Part shown: piece after piece, positions 1-13,375 of the stretch | Layout of the letters: each line of letters begins with the position of its first letter | How positions within the stretch are numbered: position 1 is the stretch's first letter | From: Silurus meridionalis | Lineage: Eukaryota; Chordata; Actinopteri; Siluriformes; Siluridae | DNA length: 64,000 nt | Direction: 5' to 3' | Assembly (NCBI RefSeq): GCF_014805685.1 | Contig: NC_060892.1 | Location: forward strand, 11,786,990-11,850,989 | Translations under genes and position numbers: made by a program | Notes under the pieces: model-generated | What the model saw: the letters and a program-made list of their open reading frames with translations, nothing else | The model's database searches: none | Told to the model about the DNA's origin: nothing

Positions 1-2790
1 GATATACTTTTCCATACTATTTCAGTTTCTCCATTTTTTTCATTATTGTCAATAATACTGCAGTTGACTGTAACATTAGGTGATAAAAGCACTGTTAATT
101 CATACATAGCTCATTCAACTTCAAGCTCATTTCCTTCTGCGCATACATTTTTTTATTCTCAAAGTGATTAGTACTGCTGTGGTCTTTATGAATGACTCCA
201 GCACTGCAGTTAGGAATGTTATTTACAGTAGGAAGCTATCTGTGGCGTCTGAGTATTAAAGAACACATTGACCTGAGAAGCCTAATAAGGAGGTACCTGA
301 AGCAGAGGCATGTTATATGCGGCAAATGAAAGAAATTAGGTCAGTTTTAAGATATAGGTAAAGGACACATCCAGACCTAGTTAAGAGCTACTTTTACAAG
401 TGTCAACTTGAAAAAAAAAACACAAGAAACCAAAAAAAAAAAAAAACGCAAGGACGAAAAAGTAGGACATTATTGCTTTCTTTGTGAGACCTCGTAAATC
501 GTTCACGTGACTGTTCTGAGGTCTCTATTTTGCAGTGTTTGCTTTATTCGAGAGTTTTCAGTGTTAAGAAACATGAGATGCACAATAGTGTGCTCTGAGC
601 TTTTGTAGCTCTGATTGAGGTTAAGCTGATCTGCAGGAACGATCAGAGACCAAAACCTCCTGCATTCTAGCTCTTTATTCTTTTTCCTTTCAAATCCATT
701 AGTGGATTTCATTTGAGACAAATTGTGAGCTGAGATGTAACACCGGAGTATTTCAGAAGCTGCAGTTTTATGGTGCATCTCTGCATTTTTTGCCAACTTT
801 GAGCCATGTGTCAACGCAAGCATATAATTTCCATCTCAATTTCTAACAGAAAAAGTCCAATCTCAGCATGTTAAAAGTCTGTATGGAATGTGTTGATTAC
901 TGGGTTCTGTGTTTGGTATGTGTCTTGGCCATTTTTACCTCATTTTCTGAATTATGGAGTGAACAGTCCACTGACATTAAGGGTTAGTGTGTGGTGTGGC
1001 TGTGTGTTTAGGCCAATTAGACACTAACTATTAAATGTGTATGTTCATACTATATGCACACTTTATAAACTAATTTATTAATGATGATATCATTTAGTGA
1101 CAGCAGAAAGTCTAAGCAATAATAACTAGTGCACTTTCTATATCTGGAATATTTAGGAAACCCACACTCTCAAGGTCTCAGTTGATACTTTAAAGAGAAA
1201 CGCTGCCATCTTGTGGAGAAATATTATAAGGTGTAGAAATTAAACGTTTCCTTTCAAGAATATGTGCATTCTATGCTGATCCTTTCAACAATATTTGCAG
1301 TTTTGTGCACTCAGGAATTCATTTTTTTCACGTTATATCTAATTTACACACTTTCAAGGGCATTGTGGATCCAGTATCATGAGTTACTTACACTAACTGA
1401 GTAAAATTTCTAAGCTGTTAAAATGTGTTTTATTACCTTAATGTGGCCTTACTGTTTTGGGTGGCACATTGTAAAAATGCCTTTTAGATATTTGTATTTC
1501 TGGTTGTCCTGTGTGGTAAAGCAGACAGTCTTGTCTGCTATTATTCATGAAGCAGTGGCTCTTCTTCTTGTAATCTTCTACCGATCTTATGCTTGTTGAT
1601 ATGAATAATACTGTGGTTGCAGTAGCTTTCTTCTTGTCTCAAGAATATTTTTGTGTGTTTATTGACGTTGAGTTTTATCTCTGTTTTTGAAAAAATACAA
1701 GAAAAAATTACTCAAAGTTTGACAATTCATTTATTCTCTTATTTGCAAGTATATTTCATGCAACAACAGTGTAAAAGCTGATGTGCCATTTCATCATTAT
1801 CAGGGTTTCTGTGGATTCTGTGTAGCTGAAGAAAATTGTGTGTATAGCTTTTTAGCCCCCTAGCTATAATATAAAAAACAAACCAGCTTTATACTTTCTG
1901 CTCTATTACTGGTGTATTCCTTTGCTAACCCAGTTTACTCAGACGGCGCATTGTGTTCCAATACCACCGTCCGTTCTCTCATTTACTTTCTCTGGTGACG
2001 CATCAGAATGTGTTCACTGACAGGATGCTTTAAGTGCAGATTCATCAGCCGGGTATATACAGTATATTACAGTGTACTTTAAGAGGCCTGATGGTCTGAC
2101 CTCCAATCAACCAGTGGCATTTTGGGAAGGCAGTGGGTGATCTAAAATACCATTTACATGTTACTTTAATCCTCTGTTGGCTGCAACAAATATCTGAGGT
2201 AAATGGAGAGCTATATCCAGTAGTTAATTCAGCAAGCAGCAAATGACATTACTATAGTTGCCTAAATTATTATTTATTCAATTATCACAGTGTTGTAGAT
2301 TTTCTATAACAGCAGCTTTAACAGTAGTTCCTGCAATAATCCAAATAGAAGGTTTATATTAATGCACTCGTCAGAATATGGTTTCGTTTCTGTGCAACAC
2401 CTCATTCACAGAGACATGTAGAGCGAACACTTTACCTAATCTAAGGCTAATAATTTGATTATGTTTCCTGTAACAGCACGCCTTGTCATGTTTTTTTTTC
2501 CATTACATATGGCACATTGTGTTACATATGACTTCCTCTATTATGTAGTATATAGTACAGAGTATATACTATACAGGTGCACTATACTTTACATACTATA
2601 TACACGTATGTCCAATCTAGCACAGCCTGCTTTTGTGTGTGTGTGCGTGTATGTGTTTAAATGTGTGTAAATGTGTGTATGTGAGGGTGGGTTTGTGTTT
2701 ATTAGCACCTCCCCCAGCTATGTCACCCCTTCCCCCATCAAGTAAAATTGGGAGGAGCGTTTACAGAGTGACACATCATTTAAATGGTGT
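1..2790. other. Intron of the long clasp1 form; flank of the internal promoter
   Basis: AT-rich sequence with no convincing exon, RNA gene or transposon. No TOG1-like coding segment is visible, so the exon before 4,937 in the long transcript lies upstream of the window and this intron exceeds 4.9 kb. The stretch 2,700-2,745 is pyrimidine- and C-rich and may belong to the promoter of the short form. Confidence 0.6.
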
Positions 2791-2799
2791 GTTCCTAGT

Positions 2800-2930
<131 letters not shown>

Positions 2931-3025
2931 GGTAGGAAGTGTGCTTGTATGAATCATGCAGAGATGATCATGTTCAGTGTCTGCTTGTCCACACGTTCGA
3001 CCACACTTTGAAAGGGCATCCTTAG

Positions 3026-3074
<49 letters not shown>
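3026..3074. repeat. (CA)n microsatellite
   Basis: Pure CA repeat of about 24 units ending 90 bases before the alternative clasp1 start codon, so it probably lies at or just upstream of the short-form transcription start. Confidence 0.97.
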
Positions 3075-3077
<3 letters not shown>

Positions 3078-3163
3078 TTACTGCTCACACACAGTGAGCA
3101 GTCAAGGAGAGGTAGGCTGTGGAGATACAGGCAGCATGAGGCTGAGCCAGAGAGTGTGACGGC
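3075..3163 (+). promoter_or_regulatory. clasp1: Putative 5' UTR and promoter edge of the short clasp1 form, with a uORF
   Basis: Non-repetitive sequence between the CA repeat and the ATG at 3,164. It contains an upstream ORF at 3,136-3,159 (ATG, six more codons, TGA) with A at -3, ending four bases before the main start. The main ATG has G at -3. I see no clear TATA box or initiator. The transcription start is inferred only from position. Confidence 0.45.
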
Positions 3164-3200
3164 ATGTTGAGGAAACTGGTATGCCGGAGGATCTGCGCCT
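3164..3200 (+). CDS. clasp1: clasp1 alternative first coding exon (short form without TOG1)
   Basis: The exon encodes [12 protein letters not shown] plus one base and is followed directly by the consensus donor GTAAGC at 3,201. Spliced to 4,937, the split codon becomes TAT and the protein reads ...[19 protein letters not shown]. Human CLASP2 short form begins MRRLICKRICDYKSFDDEES, so length, Cys spacing, basic residues and the junction Tyr-Lys all correspond. In the long form the same junction codon is completed by G to give Asp. The short clustered basic and Cys residues resemble N-terminal palmitoylation signals; such a motif has been proposed for a short mammalian CLASP2 form. No transcript evidence is available here. 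Confidence 0.8.
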
Positions 3201-3631
3201 GTAAGCATCACTCTTTCTTTCCATAGAGGGAGGGAAAAAAGGGACAGAGAGGCAGAAGCATGGCAGAATGGTAACAGACAGTAGCATTGGGTGTGAATGG
3301 CAAATGGGTGTGAACAGTAGACAGTATTTATAGCACAATGAACGAGAGCATTTTGGACTGGGAACATATATTTTTTCTTTTTATGGACTTCATTTTTAGT
3401 CCCTTGTTTTAAAGTAGTGGTCATAATCAGGACTGTGAATTGATATTTGAGTGAATTTATCACTGTCATGTCTGTCTGTTCTTCTTGGCTTGTGTGAAAT
3501 TCAATATTTATGATGAAATATCTGTGCAGAAATCACTACACATAGAAGAAGTGTTTATCAAAGGATGCATTTGTGAGAAAGATGTGTTGTGGCCAGTGAA
3601 CGATGAGTTTTGTGAACTGCTCTGGTCTGAG

Positions 3632-3674
<43 letters not shown>

Positions 3675-6600
3675 AATAATTCATTGAAATTGATTGCCGA
3701 TCTGGCACATTTCAGTGCAGCTCTCGTGTGCGACTCAAGGGGAAATACGGATGCACTTTCAATATAAGGTTGTGCTGAATAAGACAGTGCCCTTCATAGA
3801 GGAAATCCTTAACCACGACTAGCCTAGCATTGCCATCACATTGCATTTAGCCTAGTATTGACCTCACATCTTGGATGGATAAGAACTCACATAACATCAT
3901 GGCTAGCCTGGAACATGTGCATCCCTGTTATATGGTCCCATTTTCCACTTACAAAGTCATAATTATACAGGTTTTGTGCTTAATTGTGCTATAATTGTTA
4001 CCTACTTTAAACCAGATCTGTTTTGGGATATTCCTCTATTGTACAAAGGCAACTAATAGAGAAGTGATCTAAAGGGATGTTCATGTTCATTTAGATGAGA
4101 AAACTCTATTTGAGGGGCAAACATTACATTGAAGCCAGCTTTGTATGCACATTACAGCTGGCTTAGCACTGACATCACACCACCCAATGACTAGCACTGA
4201 GATCACATCATAAGCTAACCTAGCTGTCATATCACAAAATGACCAGCCAAGCACTTACGTCGCATCATCACACTACATGATCAAATCATTAATATATTAT
4301 TGTTGTTGTTGTTGTTGTGTTTATTTCTACTACTACTAGTCCTACTACTAAAAATAATTAATGACTTTTGAAGTTATAAGACATAAACTATGCATCACCT
4401 GAAATTACAACTAGTTAATATTATAAAGTCAATCTCTAACAGCCATCACTGCTAGCTAGCTGTTATGAGAGAGTTTATACCACTGTCAGCTAGCAATAAA
4501 TGTTATTACATATTTAAAAATGCTTTCATGACTAGCATTCAATTCACACTATATTTAGCTGGCAATGATGGCTATTAGATTTTGACAGAAAGCTCTTACG
4601 ATTAGCATTCACCTCACACCATAGCTAGCTAGCAATGATTACTACTAGACATCAATTTAAATCTTAGATTTTAATTATATTTTGTTATATTTAAATTCGG
4701 TAGACTAGATAATACTTGAAGAACAGTGCTAATTTAGATTTGTTTTTCTTTATGACTAGCTTGCAAACACTAATTTTATAGACAAATAAGCAATTGAGTA
4801 CAATGTACTTTAATAATAGGGTTACTAATACAATCAACAACAGAAAATACTGTTTCTAAATCAGATGTTAAGCACAGCTTCAGAACTGAAAAGTGAAAAT
4901 GTTATTGAAATATTTTGTTGTGTTTTTTTTTCCTAGATAAGAACATAGATGATGACGACTCTGTGGATGGAGGCCGTTCCTCTGCCTCATCTAAAGGCGC
5001 ATCGTCTGTTCGCCGAACTGGATCCATGCGCAGGCCAAGCTCCGCCTCCAGCACCAAGAGCACAGGTTGGTTCTAACCCCACCCTGTTAAAAGACTGAAT
5101 ATGCTGTAATATTTACCATGTTGTAATTGGGAGTTGCATGTAGTAAATAATGACATGTAAATTTAGTGTTTGTGTGTTTCCTTCACAGGAAAAGAGGTTT
5201 CAAGTGCTGGTGCTGTGGATGAAGAAGACTTCATCCGAGCCTTTGAGGATGTGCCCACCCTACAGGTATGACCCTCTTTACAGCATCATGTTCAATTTTT
5301 CCTCCTTATTGAATTTAGTGCTAGGATAGCAGCATTCATATTTAAAGACTTTCTGAAGGTAGAATGGATCCGTCCCATCTCAGGTTTTGTGTTAATGCTT
5401 TGTTTTCTCTCTTGCCTGAATGTTAACACTTCTTTAAAATGTATATATATAAATTGAAAGATGAAAATGTGCAAGAAATCAGATAAATTTTAATTACCCC
5501 GAAAGAAAGAAATTCAGCTTTAGACACACACTAACTTTTTCAAATCTGAAATTTGATGTGCGGCTGGGCTTGTCATTTCCCATCGCTCTAACATTCATCG
5601 AAAGGTCACAGAGGCCTCGCAGTTTGGAAATCGCCCAGTTCTGACTCTGCTCATTAGGGTTGTGCTTTGTGCCCATTTCAGATTTACTCCAGCAGAGAGC
5701 TTGAGGAGTCCATGAATAAAATCAGAGAGGTCCTCTCAGATGAAAAGCAAGACTGGGAGCACAGAGTGACTGCGGTGAGCGATTTTCCTGTCGTTTCCTG
5801 CTTTTGTTGATAAAAAATTAAGTTAAGCGCAGAACTATGGTGTATTTATTAGATTTAAGCTACAGTAGGTTATGATATGGATTTGGCAGCATCCATTTGT
5901 GCCTCAGGTGCCTGAATTTGTTTACTGTTATGTTTGTTTGGTTGACCGAAACTCTGCATCTGCTGTGAGGGAGTCATTAAAAAAGTCAGTAGAAGCTGTG
6001 ATTAAAGAAAGTATGAATAAAAAATGTATGAATATGAAAAATATGAAAAATGAATAAAAATTAGATAATGAATAAACAGAAATTATGATATTCAGTTATT
6101 GAATAAAAAGTAAGGTTAGAATGAGCATAAATAAATGAGTAAGTCTTTAAACAAGGAAATTATGTCAGTAAATAAAGAAGAGTAAATAAAAGACATCTGA
6201 GTGAATGAGTAAGTAAGTGAGGATGTAAAGGAAGTAGCAATGTAAAAGAGTCAGACAGTAAAGAAAATAGGTGCAGTAAGTAAAAATAACGTAAATCAAT
6301 CAGGCTAAAAGTAAGGAAGGTAAGAAGTAAGACATTTAGGAAAGTCAGTAGTCAGGTTGAAAAACTGAAGTAGAGTAAATGGAGTAATATGGTTTACTCA
6401 AATTTACTGCTTATGCATAATGCCATAAATATAATTTATTTAAGGCACACTAATCAACACTAAAACATTAATTAAATGTGTTATTTTTGCTCTCAAGTGC
6501 ATCTGCAGTCAGACTTGTTGTTTTGGTCAATGCTTGAGTCTGCAGTCTAGCCATGTTCACACCTACACAGCATGATAAACTCACCAGCGTTTAAATGGAA

Positions 6601-7050
6601 AAAAAAGTGTGCAAATAAAGGAGCCATCTAATGCGATTAATTGTGGATTACATACGCATATTAAAATGCATTTATTTATTTTAGCTGAAGAAGGTGCGTT
6701 CAGTGCTTCTCGCCAGAGCCACTGATCATGAAGCATTCCTACAACAACTGCGGCAGCTGGAAGGAGCGTTTAAGCTCTCTGCGAAAGACTTGCGCTCTCA
6801 AGTTGTCCGTGAGGCCTGCATCACACTGGGGTACGTTCAATTTACCAGATAGATATTGGTTCTAAAAGGGCTATGAAGGAAAAAAGATCAATTAGTTGAA
6901 ATGCATTTGTGTTCGTGTTGAACAGGTTCCAGGATTGCTTTTATGCTTCACCCATTACATTTCATTATCATGAAGGAGTGACTTAATGAAAGATTGATCC
7001 ACATTCCCATTCTGCAGATATGTAAATTAAGCCGAGATGTATTTTGTTCT

Positions 7051-7093
<43 letters not shown>

Positions 7094-10000
7094 CTCTCTC
7101 TCTCTTTCAATATGTCTCTAGGCATCTGTCGTCTGTGCTGGGTAACAAGTTTGACCATGGAGCTGAGTCCATCATGCCCACTTTGCTCAATTTGGTACCC
7201 AATAGTGCTAAAGTAATAGCCACATCTGGTGTAGCAGCAATACGACTTATTATACGAGTGAGTGCGTTTTCATGTCGTTGTTTGCTGTCATGCTGCTTCA
7301 TCCACACCGTTAAAGGCCAGATTTTACTTCATGTCTTGTGCAGCTGGTTGTTAAATTGAAGGAAACAACAGAAAAATCAATGGCATTGATCAGAGCATAA
7401 TGTCTATGCCAGCACACTGGGCTCGTGTCGAAGCATAAGTGATGCTTCTGTTTGACTGCTGTGTTTGTCAGTCAGAGAAAATTAACAGCAAGCTAGTGAC
7501 TGGAAGCTTGAAAGTCTGAATTCCAGAAGTCACATGTGATCAAGGTCCTGAACTGCTATAACCTTTAACTGTGCTTATCCATAATTGGTAAGGCTGCTAT
7601 TGTGTAGAGTAAAGAATAAAACAAAGCATTTAATGAATGATCTGATGTTGTGATGAGACCCAGCATGAACCAGAAGCTAACTACTGTTTTATATAACATA
7701 GCAATGACTGTAGTTGCTTTAATAAAATAAATACACACAGCATTTTAATGTATGTTTGTTAATAGTTACTTTTAAACTAGCTAGTTCTTGATTTAACTAG
7801 TAGCTTTAAAAAGTCGTCCCCTTACCAGTGCATCTTGCCAAAGCCAAAAGAGTCTGACGTGTTAAAAGACAACACCTGAGTCATATGTAGTTTTAACCCA
7901 ACTGGCTTGAGTGGAGGTAAAGTGAAGGTTTTTTTTATACTTGTATTGGATTTACAACAGACGGAATTGCATTCTGCTGCTTTAAATTGTTCCAGCTGCC
8001 TCTTTAAAATTTGGACTACTTAGAATATAATATTACAGCCTTATAGACTTTGTGTTGTGCTGTGTATGGTTTTATTCAATGGTGTTTTTTTTTCCAGCAC
8101 ACACACTATCCTCGACTTATCCCCATCCTTACCAGTAACTGCACGTCCAAATCTGTGGCTGTCCGGCGGTAGGTTCAAGATTTTCTTGTGATCAATAGAT
8201 AACATGTTGACAAACCAGCCATGTTGACAAGTCTTTTTTTTATTCTTAGGCGCTGTTACGAGTTTTTAGACCTTTTACTCCAGGAATGGCAGACAAGCTG
8301 TCTGGACAGGTAGGTTCACAATTAGTTTCTCCTTTGCTTTACATTATTTAAACTTACAGGGACAAAGCTTTACTCTTCAGGAAGATCACATATTCACTGG
8401 CACACACATCACCACATAGAGGTCATGTCCTTGATCACTACCATTATCCCTAGCATTCTCTCTGGGTTTGCCACCTTCGCTTCTATCAGGACTTCCTGTG
8501 AGGACAGGATTGTATCAGGATTTCAAGTGGTAACAAAAAAGTGCATGTGTGGTTACCATAGGGGAGTAGAGAGATCCCACATATTGATTTTGGGTCTGCT
8601 TTCACCAGAGCTTCCGTTAAACTTGGCTGCATTGTGTCATTGCAGACATGTAGCTGTACTGATGGAGACTATTAAGAAAGGAGTCCATGATGCAGACTCA
8701 GAAGCGAGATCTGTTGCCAGAAAGTACGTGATTTGGGTTTGTACCCTTAATATAAAAGGGAGGCAAAGGATCTGTGTATGAAAAGTATGTGGATTGGAAC
8801 AATCTGATTTCATTTTTTAGGTGTTATTGGGGATTTCACAGCCACTTCAGTAAGGAGGCAGAGCAACTGTTTCAGGCCCTTGAGCTGACCTATCAGAAGG
8901 CACTGCAGTCTCATCTAAAGGCCTCGGACAGTGTTACGTCTCTCCCCCAATCTGATCGTTCCTCCTCCAGCTCTCAAGAGAGCCTCAAGTAGGATTTGAG
9001 TTTAAGAGGATTTTGAGATTGAATCTGCTCTTGAACAGTTTTTTTTCTTTTTTTACATTAAATAAATAAAATTCTTCTATTTTTTGTTTGTTTTGCTGTT
9101 CGTTTTAGTCGTCCACAGTCTGCTAAAGCATCTGTACAAAGCAGCATAACCAGAAGTAAGAATTCTGTAACTGATGTAAACGAAATGTAATGCGAAGTTA
9201 CAGTGTAATGATCTAACTATTAATATGCTGTGTATCTGTCTCTCAGATAAAGTGGTCAGCTCTAGAGTGTCCTCTACACCTGGCTCATTGCAGCGCTCAC
9301 GCAGCGATGTCGATGTCAATGCTGCCGCTACCGCCAAGTCTCGAATGCCCAAAGTACCCGCTGCTGCTCCCTTCAGCTCAGCCGGTGCACTGCCGCCTGG
9401 CTCCTATGCCTCACTAGGTAACACCTTACATCTGCACTTACAGCCACCAGCTTGCAGTTTTAACAGAAGACATCACATTTGGTTCAGTGTTAAACAAATA
9501 AAACTGCATTGAAGTATTTTAAGTCTTTGGGGAACCTTGTTTCTTCTCTTTATGGGTTGAGTGTAATGTGGAATAGCAGGATTAAAGCAAAACCTCCTGG
9601 TTTGAGGTGTTTTATATGTCATAGATTACTGTTAAAAGGCATCAAACACATTTTGTTTTATATTATTTATTAGTACTAATAAAAGTAACAAAATATTCTG
9701 AATTTCCTTTGGTTTCCTGCTTTTATTTGCCCAAGATGCAACTCCTGGTAATTGGGAGGGTAAGGTATCTGTGTGTGTGTGTGTGTATGTATGTGTGTGT
9801 GTGTGTGTGTAGAGTTGGGTCCAGTGTGCAGTCCTCCATGTTTCTCATCTTGTGCTAGTTCCCTTGTAGTGATGATTCTGGGAAGCCCAGCTCAGTTGTT
9901 GGTTCACTTGATTCACATCTGATTTACTTGATTCATATCTCGACCTAATAAACAGATAAATCAGGTTTGGTAGAGCTGGGCATCTCTGAGAATAGTTGAC

Positions 10001-13000
10001 AAGCTATGACTGATAAGCTGTGGTTGGTATGCTGTAATTGATATGCAGTGATTTATAAGATGTTGTTTATAAACTGTGCTTAGTAAGTCTGCATGGACCA
10101 CCTGCATGGAGTCTGACAGTAACCTCTAAACTGACCATACTGGCTGATAGATTCTTCATTACATTAGGAATGCTGATTCAGTTAAAAGTGTGTGGTTTAT
10201 TTTGTGTATGTGGGACATAAATCATGATTAATTTTGGAGGAGGAAATATTAGACATTTATTATATAAATCAAAACAATATAAATTCCACTGTAACTCAAT
10301 GAATCTTGAGTTTGTCTAAGAACCAACATGATTATAAATGCCAGGCCACTGGCACAAATTCCTCTTCCCTCTAAAAAGAACAAACATTTACAATTTGAAA
10401 CTTGAATCAATTTAATCATTGCATCGAGCTCATTTAATCTCTTGTTTGAAAATTGGAAGAATATGGTTTAACAGTTACTAAGGAGGAAGGGAATTATATA
10501 TAGAAACCATAAAGAAGCCATGGATAACGTTCCGCACAATGCTACCACCACCACACTTCACTGTGGGCATTGGTTTTTATTTACATTTACCAAATAGGCT
10601 GCATTTTAGGTTTACACTTACTGACATATCTGAAAAATTGTGTAAACCTTTTTCCCAGTCCAGAAATGGAAAATGCAACTAAAATATTAAAATATCTTTT
10701 AGCTTGTGGATGTTCTCTTGACATCCTGAGTGTATCTATAATTGCATGCATTAATTGCTAGGCTACACTGTGTGTTTCTATGTAGAAGTTGATTCCATTG
10801 TCTATGTATTTTTTATTATAAAATCTAAAGTACATTTATGAAACTTGTTTGTTGAAACTTATGTCACATTATTCACTGGTATATCTCTAGGTCGTGTACG
10901 CACACGGAGGCAGAGTTCTGGCAGCAGCGTTGGAGGTGGATCCTCTGTTAAAGACAGTCGGGGGCGGAGCCGAGCGAAAGTGGTGTCGCAGTCACAGCGT
11001 AAGTTACCTGTCAGACACACTCCCTTTCTTAGACGTTCCATTTGTTCTTTGGAAAAATTCCTATTTGTCATCAGGGTTACAAGAGAAGTCTTGACAGGGC
11101 AAAGCAACAGATACATTATGGGATAGATTCTAGTGTATTTCTTGATTTTTTTTTTTCTTAACTGGCATTATTTATGAACGACTGAGTGTTAGGAAAAGTT
11201 ATGCTCATAACATCAGCATGATTGGTATTGTTTGCCCATGGCAACAATCAGGGATGTTTCATGTCAGGAATAAAACACAACGAGGTCTGCTGCTATAAGA
11301 AATTAATAATTGACGAGGAGTGGAAATAATGTTAACACCGTGATTTTGATTATTTTCTTATAACAGTATGTCACAACGTCTTTTATTCTTCTTATACCAC
11401 AGCAATATTTTTTTAATTAAAGAAAATGTAGTCTTTATCTGTTAATATACATTTAACATTATGGAACATTCAGCAGCATTCAGCAGTGCTGTGGTACAAG
11501 CAAATCTAATGACATGCCCAATGCATGTTGGGTAATGCAGTTTCACGGTCATTATATAACTGGATGCCCTTCACTGTTCATGTGCTTCTCATATATAAGG
11601 ATCCAGATCAGCAAACCAAGCAGGTGGTAAGACTCACGGTACAGCTGACTTTCTTACCACTACAGCATGAGATATTCCCCCTTTAACCATTTATACCCCC
11701 TTTCTCCATCACCCATATGTACAATTCCTCCCTTTTAAGTTTTTATGTAATGTGATGTTGATGTACATCATTGTTGAATTTGTTCAGTTTTGTTTATGTG
11801 ATTATGACATCCTGTGTACTGGTGTTCCTGCATGTGATACTGTATTATACTGTATGTCTATTATACTATACTACTATGAGATGTTCAGGATAAATTTGAC
11901 TAAAGTCTCACTCTGTGTGTATGTGTGTGTAGCTGGGAGTCGTTCCAGTTCTCCTGGGAAGCTTATTGGTCAGTCCTATGGCAAAGTGTCCTCTGTGACC
12001 CCATCCGAGAAGCGCAGTAGGATCCCACGCAGTCAGGGCTGCAGCCGAGAGAGCAGCCCTGGTCGCTCGGGCCAGGGTGAGAGAAACACTACACACACAC
12101 ACACACACAGATTTAGTTTTAATGAAAAAGCCTTCATAAAGTTTTGTGTTCAATTTACACCAGTGAAGCATGCATGGATGAACCACTTTAATAAAAAACC
12201 CTGCTTGGTGCTTATCCACAGTTGGCAATTTTCATCTGTGGATAAAAAAGAGTTTCTGTTATAATTTCATCTATCAGGTTTTCTGGTGCTGAGAGTATGT
12301 TTTTGACTCCCAAAGATTTTTGAGCCAAAACATTTTTTGACAGAACAGTAAATCCTTGTGAAAATTACTTAAATCTTTCATATTTAATTTAATATCACAA
12401 CAACAAAAAAAAGGTGTAAACAAGTACAGGCTGTGAAATGTTCCAACCTGTTGAAGGCATTACTGAATATATTCTGGATTGTAGTTTAATTGTAATTGTA
12501 AAACCTTTGCTTCCTCATACTCATGTGTTATTAATTTAAATATGAACTAATATAGTTTTCTTTTGGCTTGCTTGTATTTGCATTTATTTAAAAAATATAT
12601 ATTTTTGGTTTGTCATGAACTATGAGTGACGCGAATGCAAGTATTTTAAAAATGCGTGTGTGTGCAAACCTGAAACATAGAAATGATTCTGTAGTTTGTG
12701 ACCTTAGTCCTGATTTTGTTAAACTTTGTTAAGGTGTATAACTAGACAGAAATTTTATTTCAGGGCAAAATTACACCAACTTCTTTTGAATATTACAAGT
12801 AAAGGTTCATGTTAAGAGATAAATGTAAAGATAAATGTGATGATGTGTGTCAGTGAAACATATTCATTCAGCCTTTGAGTTCCTCTGAGGGAGCTGTTCT
12901 TTTCTGCTTTCATCAAAATGGACCCTTTTTTTGTAATGGATTAAATCATTACAGTTTACAGGTGTTAGAAGTGTGTTCAGTAGGAGAAGATTGTAAATAT

Positions 13001-13327
13001 GAGTCTAAGGATGAGTATAGGACTGTCTTTATGATTGCAGAAGCAGGTAGAGTTACAAATCTACACCATATTACTCTTCACTATTCTTACCATCCCTATT
13101 CCTGTGCTTCGAAAATACCTAACCTCCTGTCTCCTTGTTTGTCCTGCCTTACCTGTTTCACTTTCCTTTCTTATGCTGCTCGTATATGTGTGTGTGTATG
13201 GGGGCTGGTAGTGCGGGGTAGTCGCATCCCACGTCCCAGTATGAGTCAGGGTTGCAGTCGTGACACAAGCAGGGAAAGCAGCAGAGACACAAGTCCTGCA
13301 CGGGGTTTTACTCCCCTTGGTGAGTCT

Positions 13328-13375
<48 letters not shown>

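Noticed and set aside
5990..6400. Many AATAAA hexamers that could suggest intronic polyadenylation
   Set aside because: They arise from a degenerate GAATAAA-type repeat and have no downstream GT-rich element that stands out.
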